Positions 26,911-35,871 of a DNA stretch of 49,155 nt are shown here, in pieces. How positions within the stretch are numbered: the first letter of the stretch is position 1; the number at the start of each line of letters is the position of its first letter. A program made the translations under genes and the position numbers. Under the pieces are notes generated by a model. It ran no database searches. It worked only from the letters and a program-made list of their open reading frames with translations, and was not told the origin of the DNA. The stretch is from IMG/VR virus record IMGVR_UViG_3300045049_000262, positions 1 to 49,155 of that record. One strand, 5' to 3'. The stretch is from a virus.

Positions 26911-29083
26911 GGAAGCTCGCCTATATTTGGCCTGGCGTAGAGGTTGGTGCCCGGACAAGGCCGCTGCGCCTGCGCCGATCGTGGAATCGCCGAAGGCGAC
27001 CAGATTGCATTCGGCATGGCGGCGTGGCTGGACCCCGCCGCCACGCATCAGCGTGCCGCAGTGGGCCGACACATATCGGCAGCTGGCTGAAGCTGGCGGC
27101 TCAAACGGGAAACGTCAGACCTCTGTTGGTCGGTGGGAAACGGCAACCGTTGAAATCGCACGTGGCCCGATGCTTGCCGTCACCGAGCCGGGCGTGCACA
27201 TCATCACCGTCAAGGTGAGCACGCAGTTGCTGAAGACGTCTCTTCTGGAAAACGTCTTCGGGTTCAAGGCGCACCTTGACCCCGGGCCGATGCTGCTGCT
27301 TCAGCCAAAGGACGACGCAGCGGAGCAGTTCAGCAAAGAGCGCATAGCGCCGATGATTCGCGCGACGCCGGTGTTGCGGAAGTTGGTCGGCGGCGGCAAG
27401 ACCCGCAATTCCGACGAGACGCTGCTTTACAAGTCGTTTCCGGGCGGATTTCTCGCGCTGGCAGGTGCCGGCAGTCCGGACAACCTGGCACGACGGCCCA
27501 TCCAAACATTGCTGCTGGATGAGATCAATAAATACCCCATCACCAAGGAAGGTGATCCGATCATGATCGCCGAGGAGCGAACCGCGAAATACGGTGCGAC
27601 CTGGCTGTCCGTACGTGCCTGTACGCCCACGGTCGAAGACGAGTGCAGGATCACTCAGAGCTTCGAAGAATCAGATCAGCGTCAGGCGTCCGTCGAATGC
27701 CCGCATTGTGCGCATCGGCAGTTCCTGGACTTTTTCAAGCACGTCCATTGGGAGAAAGACGGCAACCGTCATTTTCCAAAGACCGCTGCGCTGTTCTGCG
27801 AATCCTGTGGCGCTATGTGGTCGGAAGGTGAACGCCTTCGCGCGCTCAAGACGATACGGTGGCACCAAACGCGGCCGTTTCACTGCTGTAATGAACGCCA
27901 TGTACCCATCGAACGGTACGAGGCTGCATGGAAACTTGCTGATGCGAGCGCCGTCGACGCCATATGGACATGGTGGGCCAGTGATCGCTATGCGGTATAT
28001 CTGGCCAGGTGTCCAACGTGTGGCGCGCATCCGCTCGATCGCGAGCATGCCGGGTTTACAGCGTCAAAGCTGTATAGCCCATGGTCGAAAGACAAGCCTT
28101 CGGACATCGCGGCGAAGTGGATTGCTGCCAAGGATGACGAAGACAAGAAGCAGCCGTTCTATAACACACAGTTGGCGCTGGCGTACAAGCGACACTCTGC
28201 GAGAGATGTGCCGCTTGAACAGCTCGTATCCCGTTGCGAGGTGTGGTCTGCGGAAGTCCCGGATGGTGTAGCCGTCCTGACAGCAGGCATTGATACGCAG
28301 GATTACCGCGTTGAAATCGAGGTCATTGGCTGGGGCGCCAATGAAGAGTCCTGGTCGATAGAACATCACGTGATCGATGGCGAATTCTCCGAACCTTCCA
28401 CCCAGAAGGCGTTGGATGAATACCTCAAGCGGACATGGTGTCGTGCGGACGGACGGCGATTTGAAATCCTGGCGGCTTGCCACGATTCGGGCGGCCATCA
28501 TTCGGAAGCCGTCTATGCGTTTTGCAAGGATCGCATTGGGCGCCGAATCTGGGCAGTGAAGGGTGAGTCGGCCAGGAACGGACAACGCAATCCGGTATGG
28601 CCGACCAAAAAGCCTTCAAGGCGTAGCAAGGCTTCTTACAGGCCGATCATCATCGGCGTGAATGCCGCGAAAGACACCATTTCAACGCGCCTGGCGAAGG
28701 TTCCTGGTCCTGATGGGAAGGTGAGCGGCCCGGGCGCCATGCATTATCCGGTTGACAGGGACATCAACTACTTTGCCCAGATGACGGCGGAGCGGTTGGT
28801 GCTGAAAACAGTTGGCGGCCGGCGGTTCCGCGTATGGGAGCAGCGTCCCGGAAGGGCAAATGAAGCGCTCGACTGCCGTGTTTATGGCTATGCCGCGCTG
28901 TGTGGACTCATCCATTTCGGGCTGAAGCTCAATAAGCGCGCAGCCGACGTGGCCGCGTCGATTGGGCCGCCTCTGCCATTGCCATTAGAACCGGACGGCC
29001 AGCCTACCGCTGACGCAAACAAGGTTGGTCCGCTCGTAAAGGGCGATCAGAAACCTAAAACATTGGCCAGCAAGCTGGCTTAG
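26849..29083 (+). CDS. Terminase large subunit, lambda gpA family
   Basis: This 744-aa protein is the packaging ATPase and nuclease. The GpA pattern is clear: PPRISVPQWADTYRQL, the nucleotide-binding region VKVSTQLLKTSLLENVFG (a deviant Walker A, LLK in place of GK), PKDDAAEQFSKERIAPMI, and the Walker B-like TLLLDEINKYP. Zinc-type pairs CPHC, CESC and CPTC follow, then an acidic nuclease half (GIDTQDYRVEIEVIGWG, DSGGHHSEAVYAFC). Residues 22-33 and 50-61 are an internal duplication of a L-x-x-AWRRGW element. It starts at ATG 26849, inside the TerS gene. Confidence 0.94.
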   Translation: MSTSRSLRSANQPLISQTSSKEARLYLAWRRGWCPDKAAAPAPIVESPKATRLHSAWRRGWTPPPRISVPQWADTYRQLAEAGGSNGKRQTSVGRWETATVEIARGPMLAVTEPGVHIITVKVSTQLLKTSLLENVFGFKAHLDPGPMLLLQPKDDAAEQFSKERIAPMIRATPVLRKLVGGGKTRNSDETLLYKSFPGGFLALAGAGSPDNLARRPIQTLLLDEINKYPITKEGDPIMIAEERTAKYGATWLSVRACTPTVEDECRITQSFEESDQRQASVECPHCAHRQFLDFFKHVHWEKDGNRHFPKTAALFCESCGAMWSEGERLRALKTIRWHQTRPFHCCNERHVPIERYEAAWKLADASAVDAIWTWWASDRYAVYLARCPTCGAHPLDREHAGFTASKLYSPWSKDKPSDIAAKWIAAKDDEDKKQPFYNTQLALAYKRHSARDVPLEQLVSRCEVWSAEVPDGVAVLTAGIDTQDYRVEIEVIGWGANEESWSIEHHVIDGEFSEPSTQKALDEYLKRTWCRADGRRFEILAACHDSGGHHSEAVYAFCKDRIGRRIWAVKGESARNGQRNPVWPTKKPSRRSKASYRPIIIGVNAAKDTISTRLAKVPGPDGKVSGPGAMHYPVDRDINYFAQMTAERLVLKTVGGRRFRVWEQRPGRANEALDCRVYGYAALCGLIHFGLKLNKRAADVAASIGPPLPLPLEPDGQPTADANKVGPLVKGDQKPKTLASKLA

Positions 29084-29091
29084 GAAAATCG

Positions 29092-29364
29092 ATGTCCTGC
29101 GGCTACAACCCCAACACCAGCATTTTTGCTGGGATGTCGACGACTGCGCTGCAGACAGCGCTGAATAACGCGCAGCAGGCATATATCGACCTGACCACTG
29201 GTGGGAAGGTGCAGGTTGCGGCTTATACGCAAGGGGATGGCACGAGGTCCGTGACCTATACGCGGGCGAACATCGCGGATCTGGTCGCGACCATTAAGCA
29301 GCTGCAGGCGCAGCTGGGCATCATCCGCCGCGCGCGGCGTCCGATTCGACCGCTCTATACGTGA
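29092..29364 (+). CDS. Head-to-tail joining protein gpW-like
   Basis: This 90-aa protein has LQTALNNAQQAYIDLTTGGKVQVAAYTQGDGTRSVTYTRANIADLVATIKQLQAQLG, which follows the lambda gpW pattern: two helices around a beta hairpin (VTYT). gpW fills the portal exit for head stabilisation and tail docking. An Arg-rich tail ends the protein. It sits between TerL and portal as in lambda. Confidence 0.88.
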   Translation: MSCGYNPNTSIFAGMSTTALQTALNNAQQAYIDLTTGGKVQVAAYTQGDGTRSVTYTRANIADLVATIKQLQAQLGIIRRARRPIRPLYT

Positions 29365-30995
29365 TGACCAGGCAAGTCCAGATTCTCGACGTGCGCGGTC
29401 AGCCGCTACGTCCCACCAAAGCGAAGATGCTCAATAGTGGGCGCGACGGTGCGCCCTATGATGCGGCCAGCTATTACGACGATCACATGGCGGCGTGGCA
29501 GCCATGGCTTTGGTCGCCGGACACTGAGCTCAACATCTACCGCGACCGCATTGTTTCGCGTGTTCGCGACCTCGTACGCAACGATGGTTGGGCGAGCGGT
29601 GCGGTCACGCGCATTCTCGACAACGTCATCGGCGGGTGCTTTCGCCCGGTGTTCAAGCCGGACTATCGATCGCTGGCGGCTTATACAGGCATCAAGGCCT
29701 TCGATGCTGAATGGGCCGATGAATTCGCGAAGGTTGCCGCCGCCAACTGGCGCGCCTATTCGGAAGACATTGGCCGGTACTGCGATGCGCAGCGCAACCT
29801 GACCATGCCGCAGATGTTTGCGCTGGGCTTCCGCCACAAGCTGGTAGATGGCGATGTCTTGACGCAGTGCCTGTGGAAGCCGGAACGAGTGTCGCTTGGG
29901 CGCGCGCGGTATGCGACGACCTTCCAAATGATCGATCCAGATCGCCTGTCTAATCCGCAGCTGCAGTTTGATCAGCAGACGATGCGCGGTGGCGTGCAGA
30001 TTGATCCGGAAACGGGTGCAGCGGAAGGTTATTGGATACGCCGCGCGCACCAGGGTGATTGGTTCAACGCGGTCAAGAGCATGCAGTGGGACCTGATACC
30101 GCGCGAAACCGCGTGGGGCAGGGCGATCATCATCCATGACTTCGACCATGATCGGGCAAGCCAACATCGCGGCGGCGCCGGCATATTGACACCAGTTCTG
30201 CAGCGCATGCGCATGCTGGCGAAGTATGACGCTACCGAGCTGGACGCCGCGATCATCAACGCGATCTTCAGCGCCTACATCGAGTCGCCCTTCGATCATC
30301 AGCTGGTCGAAGAGGCGATGGGAGATAGCACTGAGCTGAATTCCTATCAGCAATCGCGCAGCGATTTCCATAATGAGCGCAGGCTTGCGCTAGGCGGCGT
30401 GCGCATCCCGACGCTCTTCCCTGGCGAGAAGATCAATACCGTTTCGGCAGCGCGGCCGAACAGCAATTTTGAGGCATTCGAAAAGGCGTTTCTGCGCAAT
30501 GCTGCAGCGGCGACAGGCCTGTCCGCCCCTCAGTTTTCGCAGGACTGGTCGGACATCAATTACAGCAGTGCCCGCGCGGCGCTGATCGAAGCGCACAAGA
30601 CGCTTGGGCGGCAGCGGACCAACTATGCCGTGGGATATGCACAGCGCGTGCTGTGCACGTGGATGGAAGAATCCATGGAGGTAGACGATTACCCACTGCC
30701 GACAGGAGCGCCGGAATTCATCGAATGCCGCGGTATGTATTCGCGGTGCCGCTGGATGGGGCCGGCCCGTGGGTGGGTGGATCCGGTAGCGGAAGTGCAG
30801 GGCGCAGTGATGGGTATGGACGCAGGGCTTTCCACGCTCGAAAACGAGAGCGCCGAGCAGGACCTCGACTGGGAAGAAACGCTCGACCAGCGTGCGAAAG
30901 AAATCGAACGGTTCAAAAAGCTTGGCCTGCCCCTTCCGGCATGGTCAGGCGTGCTGAATGCGACGCAAGCATCGAAGAAGCCGGAGGCAGCGTAA
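29361..30995 (+). CDS. Portal protein, lambda gpB family
   Basis: This 544-aa protein shows gpB landmarks: RDRIVSRVRDLVRNDGWASGAVTRILDNVIGGCFRP, LTMPQMFALGFRHKLVDGDVLTQCLW, FDHDRASQHRGGAGILTPVLQRMRMLAKYDATELDAAIINAIFSAYIESP, and ALIEAHKTLGRQRTNYAVGYAQRVLCTWMEES. It forms the dodecameric ring through which DNA passes. GTG 29361 gives a 4-bp overlap with gpW; ATG 29364 is equally likely. Confidence 0.95.
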   Translation: MMTRQVQILDVRGQPLRPTKAKMLNSGRDGAPYDAASYYDDHMAAWQPWLWSPDTELNIYRDRIVSRVRDLVRNDGWASGAVTRILDNVIGGCFRPVFKPDYRSLAAYTGIKAFDAEWADEFAKVAAANWRAYSEDIGRYCDAQRNLTMPQMFALGFRHKLVDGDVLTQCLWKPERVSLGRARYATTFQMIDPDRLSNPQLQFDQQTMRGGVQIDPETGAAEGYWIRRAHQGDWFNAVKSMQWDLIPRETAWGRAIIIHDFDHDRASQHRGGAGILTPVLQRMRMLAKYDATELDAAIINAIFSAYIESPFDHQLVEEAMGDSTELNSYQQSRSDFHNERRLALGGVRIPTLFPGEKINTVSAARPNSNFEAFEKAFLRNAAAATGLSAPQFSQDWSDINYSSARAALIEAHKTLGRQRTNYAVGYAQRVLCTWMEESMEVDDYPLPTGAPEFIECRGMYSRCRWMGPARGWVDPVAEVQGAVMGMDAGLSTLENESAEQDLDWEETLDQRAKEIERFKKLGLPLPAWSGVLNATQASKKPEAA

Positions 30996-31882
30996 TGCGT
31001 TTTGCACACCTGGCACAGCGGCTTTTCAATTGCCCACTGGCCATCACCCCGGAAAAGGCCGAGGTGGTCATGGCCGCGTTGGCCGATCGTCTTGGCATCA
31101 CGCATCTCTTTCGTAACGATGGCCAATCGGTGGCAATCGTGCCCATGGCTTTCGACTGGGACGACGATGACGCCACGCCGCGCCGATCCCGCAAGGATGT
31201 GGGATATGACATGGTCGGTGATACGGGTATCGCAAAGATCGCTATCGAAGGGACGCTGGTGCAGAAGAACGGTTACCTACGCCCTTCATGCGGAATGACC
31301 GGGTACGACGGCATTCGCGAAAACTTCTTGACCGCACTCACCGACCCGGAAGTGAAAGCCATCGTGCTGGATATCGATTCACCTGGCGGCGAGGTCGCTG
31401 GGTGCTTCGACCTGGTCGATACGATCTATGAGCAGCGCGGCGAAAAGCCCGTCTGGGCCATCCTTTCGGAAAGCGCGTATTCGGCGGCGTATGCCATCGC
31501 AAGCGCGGCAGATCGCATCATCGTGCCACGCACCGGCGGTGTGGGCTCGATAGGTGTGATCTGGATGCATGTGGATTGGTCGCAGGCTTTGTCCGACGCC
31601 GGCGTCAAGGTGACCTTTATCCAATACGGCGACCGCAAAGCGGACGGTCACCCTGAAATTCCGTTGTCAAAAGATGCGCGAGTACGCGTCCAGAATGACA
31701 TTGACACCATGGGCGAGCTGTTCGTGAACACGGTCGCCCGCAACCGAAATATCGCCGCCGCCAAGGTGCGCGAAACGCAGGCCGGAACCTTTCTTGGCGC
31801 CGATGGCGTGAAGCGAGGTCTGGCCGATGACGTTATGGCACCAGATGCCGCCTTCCGGGCTCTCATTGAAGAGCTGGCTTGA
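30995..31882 (+). CDS. S49-family capsid maturation protease, lambda gpC type
   Basis: This 295-aa serine protease processes head proteins. DIDSPGGEVAGCFDLVDTIY (oxyanion region) is followed by SESAYSAAYAIASAAD with nucleophile S163. The Lys partner is K215 in IQYGDRKADGHPEIPLSKDARVRVQ. The fold is SppA/ClpP-like. Separate translation of a scaffold-type protein follows (31908), as with lambda C and Nu3. It joins the portal gene at TAATG. Confidence 0.95.
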   Translation: MRFAHLAQRLFNCPLAITPEKAEVVMAALADRLGITHLFRNDGQSVAIVPMAFDWDDDDATPRRSRKDVGYDMVGDTGIAKIAIEGTLVQKNGYLRPSCGMTGYDGIRENFLTALTDPEVKAIVLDIDSPGGEVAGCFDLVDTIYEQRGEKPVWAILSESAYSAAYAIASAADRIIVPRTGGVGSIGVIWMHVDWSQALSDAGVKVTFIQYGDRKADGHPEIPLSKDARVRVQNDIDTMGELFVNTVARNRNIAAAKVRETQAGTFLGADGVKRGLADDVMAPDAAFRALIEELA

Positions 31883-31907
31883 ATCCAACCGTTACGAGGA
31901 CCGAACC

Positions 31908-32549
31908 ATGAAAGTGCCCATGCTGGCGCGTGCCACCAACTTTGCCCATTTGCTCGGCATGAAGCCGCGCTCTGCTCGCGCCAAGGAGGAGGAAGAGCAG
32001 CGCCGCGCTGAAGAGAAGGAGAACGAGCAAGAGGCCGCGGCGGCCGAGGAAGAGGAGGAAGAAGAGGAGGCCGAGGAGGAAGAGGACGAACGGCGCGGCA
32101 AGAAGGGCAAAAAGGCCAAGAAGGCGAAAAAGGCCAAGCGGGTAGAGGAAGAAGAGGAAGACCCCGACGCCGAGGAGGAGGAGGAGGAAGAGGAGGCCGA
32201 AGAGGAAGAGGACGACAAGAAGGCCAAAGGCTACCGCTCTGGCTATCGCGATGCATTGGCGCGTTGCGCGGCGGTATTCGCCGCGCCGGCCGCTGCCGCA
32301 CGTCCCGACATCGCCGCTCAGCTCGCCTTCGATCCCAACAACCGCATGTCGGCCAAGCAAATGGTCGATGTGGTCACTGCAGCAGCCAATGGCATGCCGC
32401 GCGGTGGGCGTTCATCGCTGCATGAGCGCATGCAAGGCGTTCATGTCGCCTCGGCCGGCCCCGGCGGGGGCGCCCCTCCCGCCAAAGGTTCGCCCGAAGC
32501 TACTGCCGCAGAGATTGCCGCTGCGGTGGCGAAAGCGCGCGGCAAGTAA
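31908..32549 (+). CDS. Acidic scaffold-like head protein
   Basis: This 213-aa protein contains two long Glu-rich tracts (about 25-60 and 78-105) with a Lys/Ala-rich patch between them (GKKGKKAKKAKKAKR). A globular helical C-terminus follows (YRSGYRDALARCAAVFAAPAAAARPDIAAQLAFDP, MSAKQMVDVVTAAA). The C-terminal part and place after the protease resemble the scaffold-like region of lambda-type C-Nu3 proteins. The charge-alternating middle is unusual. The start ATG 31908 is preceded by GAGGACCGAACC. Confidence 0.78.
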   Translation: MKVPMLARATNFAHLLGMKPRSARAKEEEEQRRAEEKENEQEAAAAEEEEEEEEAEEEEDERRGKKGKKAKKAKKAKRVEEEEEDPDAEEEEEEEEAEEEEDDKKAKGYRSGYRDALARCAAVFAAPAAAARPDIAAQLAFDPNNRMSAKQMVDVVTAAANGMPRGGRSSLHERMQGVHVASAGPGGGAPPAKGSPEATAAEIAAAVAKARGK

Positions 32550-32592
32550 TTGCTGGCGGCGTGACATTCATCCCCACTGAGGAATTGGAACC

Positions 32593-33270
32593 ATGACGAT
32601 CACTCCCAATCAAGTTGGGGATTTGCCCCAGCAGCCGTTTACCTACCAGGACACGTATATCCCTGATCAGCTGATCGCGGATGCAAAGCTCCTGGTGTCC
32701 CAGCCCGGTGTTCTTTCCGCTGGTACGCTGCCGCGCGGCAGCGTGCTTGGCATGGTCAACAACAGCGCCGTCGAAATTGTCGCTGGCGCGAACACCGGCA
32801 ATGGAACGGTCGGTGCGGTAAGCGTTGGCACGGCGGGCACCACCGGCGCCTTCACGCTGAAGGCGACTTCCGCGACGAACTTCACCGTCACCGATCCCGA
32901 AGGCAATGCGTTGCCCGCAGCGACGGTTGGTACGCCTTATGCGAATGCGGAAATCAATTTCACCATCACCGCGGGCGGCACCGCATTCGTTGCGGGCGAC
33001 AGCTTCACCGTCACGCTGCCCGATGCGATCGGCACCTACAAATTGAGCGTCGCTACCGCGAGCGATGGCAGTCAAAACCCGAGCGCGATCCTGGCGGATG
33101 CCGCGGATGCGAGCGGCGGCCCGGTGACGATTGGTCTGTATGTCGCCGGCGAATTCAACCAGAACTCGCTCAACTACGATGCCTCATGGACGTTGCCGGC
33201 GCTGCGCGCAGCGCTGCGGTCGCAAACCATCTTCGTGAAATCCGCCGTCTCGGCCGCTGATCCCAGCTGA
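32593..33270 (+). CDS. Head decoration protein D with inserted beta domain
   Basis: This 225-aa protein keeps the D family ends: an N-terminal Y-x-P-D-x-L-x-AD (YIPDQLIADAKLLVSQPGVLSAGTLPRGSVLGMV) and C-terminal GLYVAGEFNQNSLNYDAS...LRSQTIFVKSAV. Between them, about residues 65-150 form a Thr/Gly/Val-rich Ig-like insertion (NGTVGAVSVGTAGTTGAFTL, VTDPEGNALP). Decoration proteins bind the expanded capsid. GAGGAA precedes the ATG. Confidence 0.88.
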   Translation: MTITPNQVGDLPQQPFTYQDTYIPDQLIADAKLLVSQPGVLSAGTLPRGSVLGMVNNSAVEIVAGANTGNGTVGAVSVGTAGTTGAFTLKATSATNFTVTDPEGNALPAATVGTPYANAEINFTITAGGTAFVAGDSFTVTLPDAIGTYKLSVATASDGSQNPSAILADAADASGGPVTIGLYVAGEFNQNSLNYDASWTLPALRAALRSQTIFVKSAVSAADPS

Positions 33271-33296
33271 CCTGACCCAACCGTCGCTCAATAAAG

Positions 33297-33322
33297 AAAG
33301 CCCCGCTTCGGCGGGGCTTTTT
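33297..33322 (+). terminator. Rho-independent terminator after decoration gene
   Basis: AAAGCCCCGC-TTCG-GCGGGGCTTTTT, a UUCG-capped stem of 7-8 GC-rich pairs with a T-run. It sits between decoration and major capsid genes. It may be partial, allowing differential levels of the two highly needed proteins. Confidence 0.9.
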
Positions 33323-33363
33323 CGTTTGGGCTTCCGAAATTTTAGCTAAGAAGGAAATCTCAA

Positions 33364-34455
33364 ATGAGTGGCCCGACCGGTGGCAGCTTTATCTACGATA
33401 CCAATACGCTGATCCAGGTTGTTCCCAACCTGAAAATAGCACAGCAGTTTCTGCTCGACAAATTCTTCCCCAACCTCGTGACCTCGGATTCGGAGCTGGT
33501 ATCGATCGACGTCGACGTCGGTAAGCGCCGAATGGCCCCCTTCGTGTCACCGCTTGTCCAGGGCAAGCTGGTTGAGCAGCGCCGCTACCAGACCAATACC
33601 TTCAAGCCGGCCTATATCAAGGACAAGCGTGCCCCCGACTTGCGCAAGCCCGTCCGCCGCATGATCGGCGAACGCATTGGCGGTGCGCTCACCGGCCGTG
33701 AACGCGAGCAGGCCAACTTGCAGTTCGAAATGGAAGACCAGGTCGATGTCCTCAACCGTCGCTTGGAATGGATGGCCGCGCAAGCCCTGCAGTTCGGCAC
33801 CGTGTTGATTCAGGGCGAAGGCTTCCCGCCGGTGGTGGTGGATTTCGGCCGCGATCCGTCGCTCACGCTTGCGTTGGTGGGCAATCAGCAATGGGGCGTC
33901 ACTGCAAATTTTGACGCCGATGGTCGCGATCCAGTGCCTCCGCTTTGCATCGAGCTGTGGCAGCGCCAGATCCTCAAGAAGTCGGGCGCGGTCGTCACCG
34001 ATATCGTCTTCACGACTTCCGCGTGGCTGTGCTTCCTCAACGGCAAGGGCGTACAGGGCGCGATCCAGTTCCCGAAGCTGGCGGACAGCGGCAATAACAT
34101 CAACCCAGGCCCACAGATCGTCAAAGGCGCGGTCTACAAGGGCCGCTGGGGCCAGTATGACCTCTGGGTGTACAACGACTGGTACGTCGACGATGACAAC
34201 GTTGAGCAACCGATGCTGCCCGACGGTACGATCATCATGTGCGGCCCGGAAATGATGGGCACGCGTGCCTTCGGCCAGATCCTGGATCCCGACTTCAACT
34301 ACGAAGGTCTGCCGTATGCTCCGAAAACGTGGGTGGAAAAGGATCCGGCGCAACGCATCCTCCTCATGCAATCGTCGCCCATCGTTATCCCGAGCCGCGT
34401 GAATGCGTGCCTCGCCGCGACGGTATGCCCGCCTAATACCTCGGAGCCGGTGTAA
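33364..34455 (+). CDS. Major capsid protein, lambda gpE family
   Basis: This 363-aa protein has the gpE pattern: FLLDKFFPNLVTSDSELVSIDVDVGKRRMAPFVSPLVQGK, KPAYIKDKR, RMIGERIGGALTGREREQ, DVLNRRLEWMAAQAL. The C-terminal half has RWGQYDLWVYNDWYVDD, MCGPEMMGTRAFGQI and YEGLPYAPKTWVEKDPAQR. It builds the icosahedral shell. The gene is separated from the decoration gene by a terminator, and AAGGAAATCTCAA gives the SD. Confidence 0.96.
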   Translation: MSGPTGGSFIYDTNTLIQVVPNLKIAQQFLLDKFFPNLVTSDSELVSIDVDVGKRRMAPFVSPLVQGKLVEQRRYQTNTFKPAYIKDKRAPDLRKPVRRMIGERIGGALTGREREQANLQFEMEDQVDVLNRRLEWMAAQALQFGTVLIQGEGFPPVVVDFGRDPSLTLALVGNQQWGVTANFDADGRDPVPPLCIELWQRQILKKSGAVVTDIVFTTSAWLCFLNGKGVQGAIQFPKLADSGNNINPGPQIVKGAVYKGRWGQYDLWVYNDWYVDDDNVEQPMLPDGTIIMCGPEMMGTRAFGQILDPDFNYEGLPYAPKTWVEKDPAQRILLMQSSPIVIPSRVNACLAATVCPPNTSEPV

Positions 34456-34694
34456 TGAGCGGCCCTAATAAGGGCGATGGAAAAGCCAGCGACTTGGGCT
34501 TGGTCGAAGTTACTGTCGCTCCAGGCCGCACCATCAACAAGGCCGGCCCTGGCGAGAGCGTCAAAGTCAGCAGGGAAGATGCTGCAACGCTTCGGCGCCT
34601 CGGGTTTGCGGTTGATCCTGATGCGCCCGTCATCGCGCGTGGTATTGGGCCGACGTTCTCTTCGGAGGAAGGTCCGAAGATCCGCGTCCCCTGA
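34455..34694 (+). CDS. Small protein after the capsid gene
   Basis: This 79-aa protein contains LGLVEVTVAPGRTINKAGPGESVKVSREDAATLRRLGFAVDPDAPV, typical of short SH3-like or loop-forming head-accessory proteins. It starts in a TAATG junction with the capsid gene. In lambda the position matches gpFI, but homology is not evident. A role in capsid assembly or DNA packaging is inferred from position. Confidence 0.7.
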   Translation: MSGPNKGDGKASDLGLVEVTVAPGRTINKAGPGESVKVSREDAATLRRLGFAVDPDAPVIARGIGPTFSSEEGPKIRVP

Positions 34695-34696
34695 CG

Positions 34697-35026
34697 ATGC
34701 CAATGAACTGGGATGCGCTCGTTCTCGCACCATGCGAGAACGTTTTCGGTGAGCCGGCTACTTACACGCCGGCAGCTGGCGGCTCGTTTCCTATCACTGG
34801 CGTCTTTGATCGTGCCTATAAGGAAGTAGGTTTAATCGATCTCGATATCGGCGCCAACACAGTACAGCCGGTGCTTGGCGTTCGGGCGGCACAGTTTCCG
34901 GTGCCTCCGCTGCAGGGCGACATGGTCTTCATCCCAAGCGTCAACATCACGTACTACGTGCGCGATGTTCGTCCAGACGGCCACGGCAGCATCAAGCTGA
35001 TGCTCTCGGATTCGGGGCATTCATGA
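34697..35026 (+). CDS. Head-tail joining protein, FII-like
   Basis: This 109-aa protein has a beta-rich PCENVFGEPATYTPAAGGSFPITGVFDRAYKEVGLIDLDIG segment followed by GVRAAQFPVPPLQGDMVFIPS and YYVRDVRPDGHGSIKLML, a common phage gpFII-type layout. gpFII forms the interface between portal-bound gpW and tail. The C-terminus overlaps the next gene by 4 bp. Confidence 0.82.
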   Translation: MPMNWDALVLAPCENVFGEPATYTPAAGGSFPITGVFDRAYKEVGLIDLDIGANTVQPVLGVRAAQFPVPPLQGDMVFIPSVNITYYVRDVRPDGHGSIKLMLSDSGHS

Positions 35027-35670
35027 CGACCACTGCGGAGGTACGCGCGCTGGTTGTCGGCGCGCTGCAGGCGCCAGGGGCGACCGGTGCTGGACAGAAC
35101 GTTTTCCCGGTGATCGATTGGCCGACATCGGATTCGAGCTATCCGATCATCTATGTGCAGACCGGCCTGGAAGACAAAGAATCGCTTGGCCGGCAGGGTG
35201 CGCCACAGTTCACCGTTACCACGAACTTCCGCATCTGCGCTCGTATTCGCGCGCCGGCGCAGCCTGGCGGTGCTGGCGCGCTAGCCGCGCTCAATGCTGT
35301 GGAGACGTTTCAGCAGCAGATCGAAGTGGCGTTGATCAACAACCCGACCTTGATGGGACCGATCGGACCACTGCAGCAAATTCCATATGTCCGCATCGAG
35401 AAGAAGATCAACGCGGACGGAAATCAGAACCTTGGGGAGATTGTTCTGGACCTTGGCGTTGAGTACTACCAGGGGCCCGAGGATTTCTACCCCATTCCGA
35501 CTTACCCGCTGGAGCAGATCACGGTCGACGCCGATCTGCTCAGCCCGTACGACCCCAACGGCACGTACGCCAATCCTCCTTTCCCTCAGGCCGTAACACC
35601 GGCGCCGCGCACCACCGGTCCGGATGGGCGTGCCGAAGGGAGCCTCGTTATCAATCTCCCGCAGGAGTAG
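35023..35670 (+). CDS. Putative tail terminator (Mu gp37 position)
   Basis: This 215-aa protein has an N-terminal helix (TAEVRALVVGALQAPGATG) leading to strand SSYPIIYVQTGLEDKESLGRQG, a TTNFRICARIRAP strand, helix LNAVETFQQQIEVALINN, and VRIEKKINADGNQNLGEIVLDLGVEY, as in tail-terminator folds (gpU/gp37). Order capsid-joining-this-DUF2635-sheath follows Mu gp37-gp38-L. Assignment rests on fold pattern and order. It starts at ATG 35023. Confidence 0.72.
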   Translation: MTTTAEVRALVVGALQAPGATGAGQNVFPVIDWPTSDSSYPIIYVQTGLEDKESLGRQGAPQFTVTTNFRICARIRAPAQPGGAGALAALNAVETFQQQIEVALINNPTLMGPIGPLQQIPYVRIEKKINADGNQNLGEIVLDLGVEYYQGPEDFYPIPTYPLEQITVDADLLSPYDPNGTYANPPFPQAVTPAPRTTGPDGRAEGSLVINLPQE

Positions 35671-35676
35671 CGACTC

Positions 35677-35871
35677 ATGTTCGTCAAACCCGCGGCCGGT
35701 CTTCGCGTGCGCGATCCGGTCAAGAAGGACTTTTTGCCCGACGAAGGGCGCGAAGTCGCCGACAGCCTGTATTGGCAGCGGCGAATCCTCGACAAGGACG
35801 TGGAACTGGTGAAGCCATCAGCGGCCGCGCTGGCAACCAAGAAGAACGACAGTGCCGGAGGTGAGGCATGA
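35677..35871 (+). CDS. DUF2635 family protein (Mu gp38-like)
   Basis: This 64-aa protein opens MFVKPAAGLRVRDPVKKDFLPDEGREVADSLYWQRRI, the DUF2635 signature, and ends Ala/Lys-rich. In Mu-like phages it lies directly before the tail sheath gene. Exact role unknown; probably tail assembly. It overlaps the sheath start by 4 bp (ATGA). Confidence 0.9.
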   Translation: MFVKPAAGLRVRDPVKKDFLPDEGREVADSLYWQRRILDKDVELVKPSAAALATKKNDSAGGEA

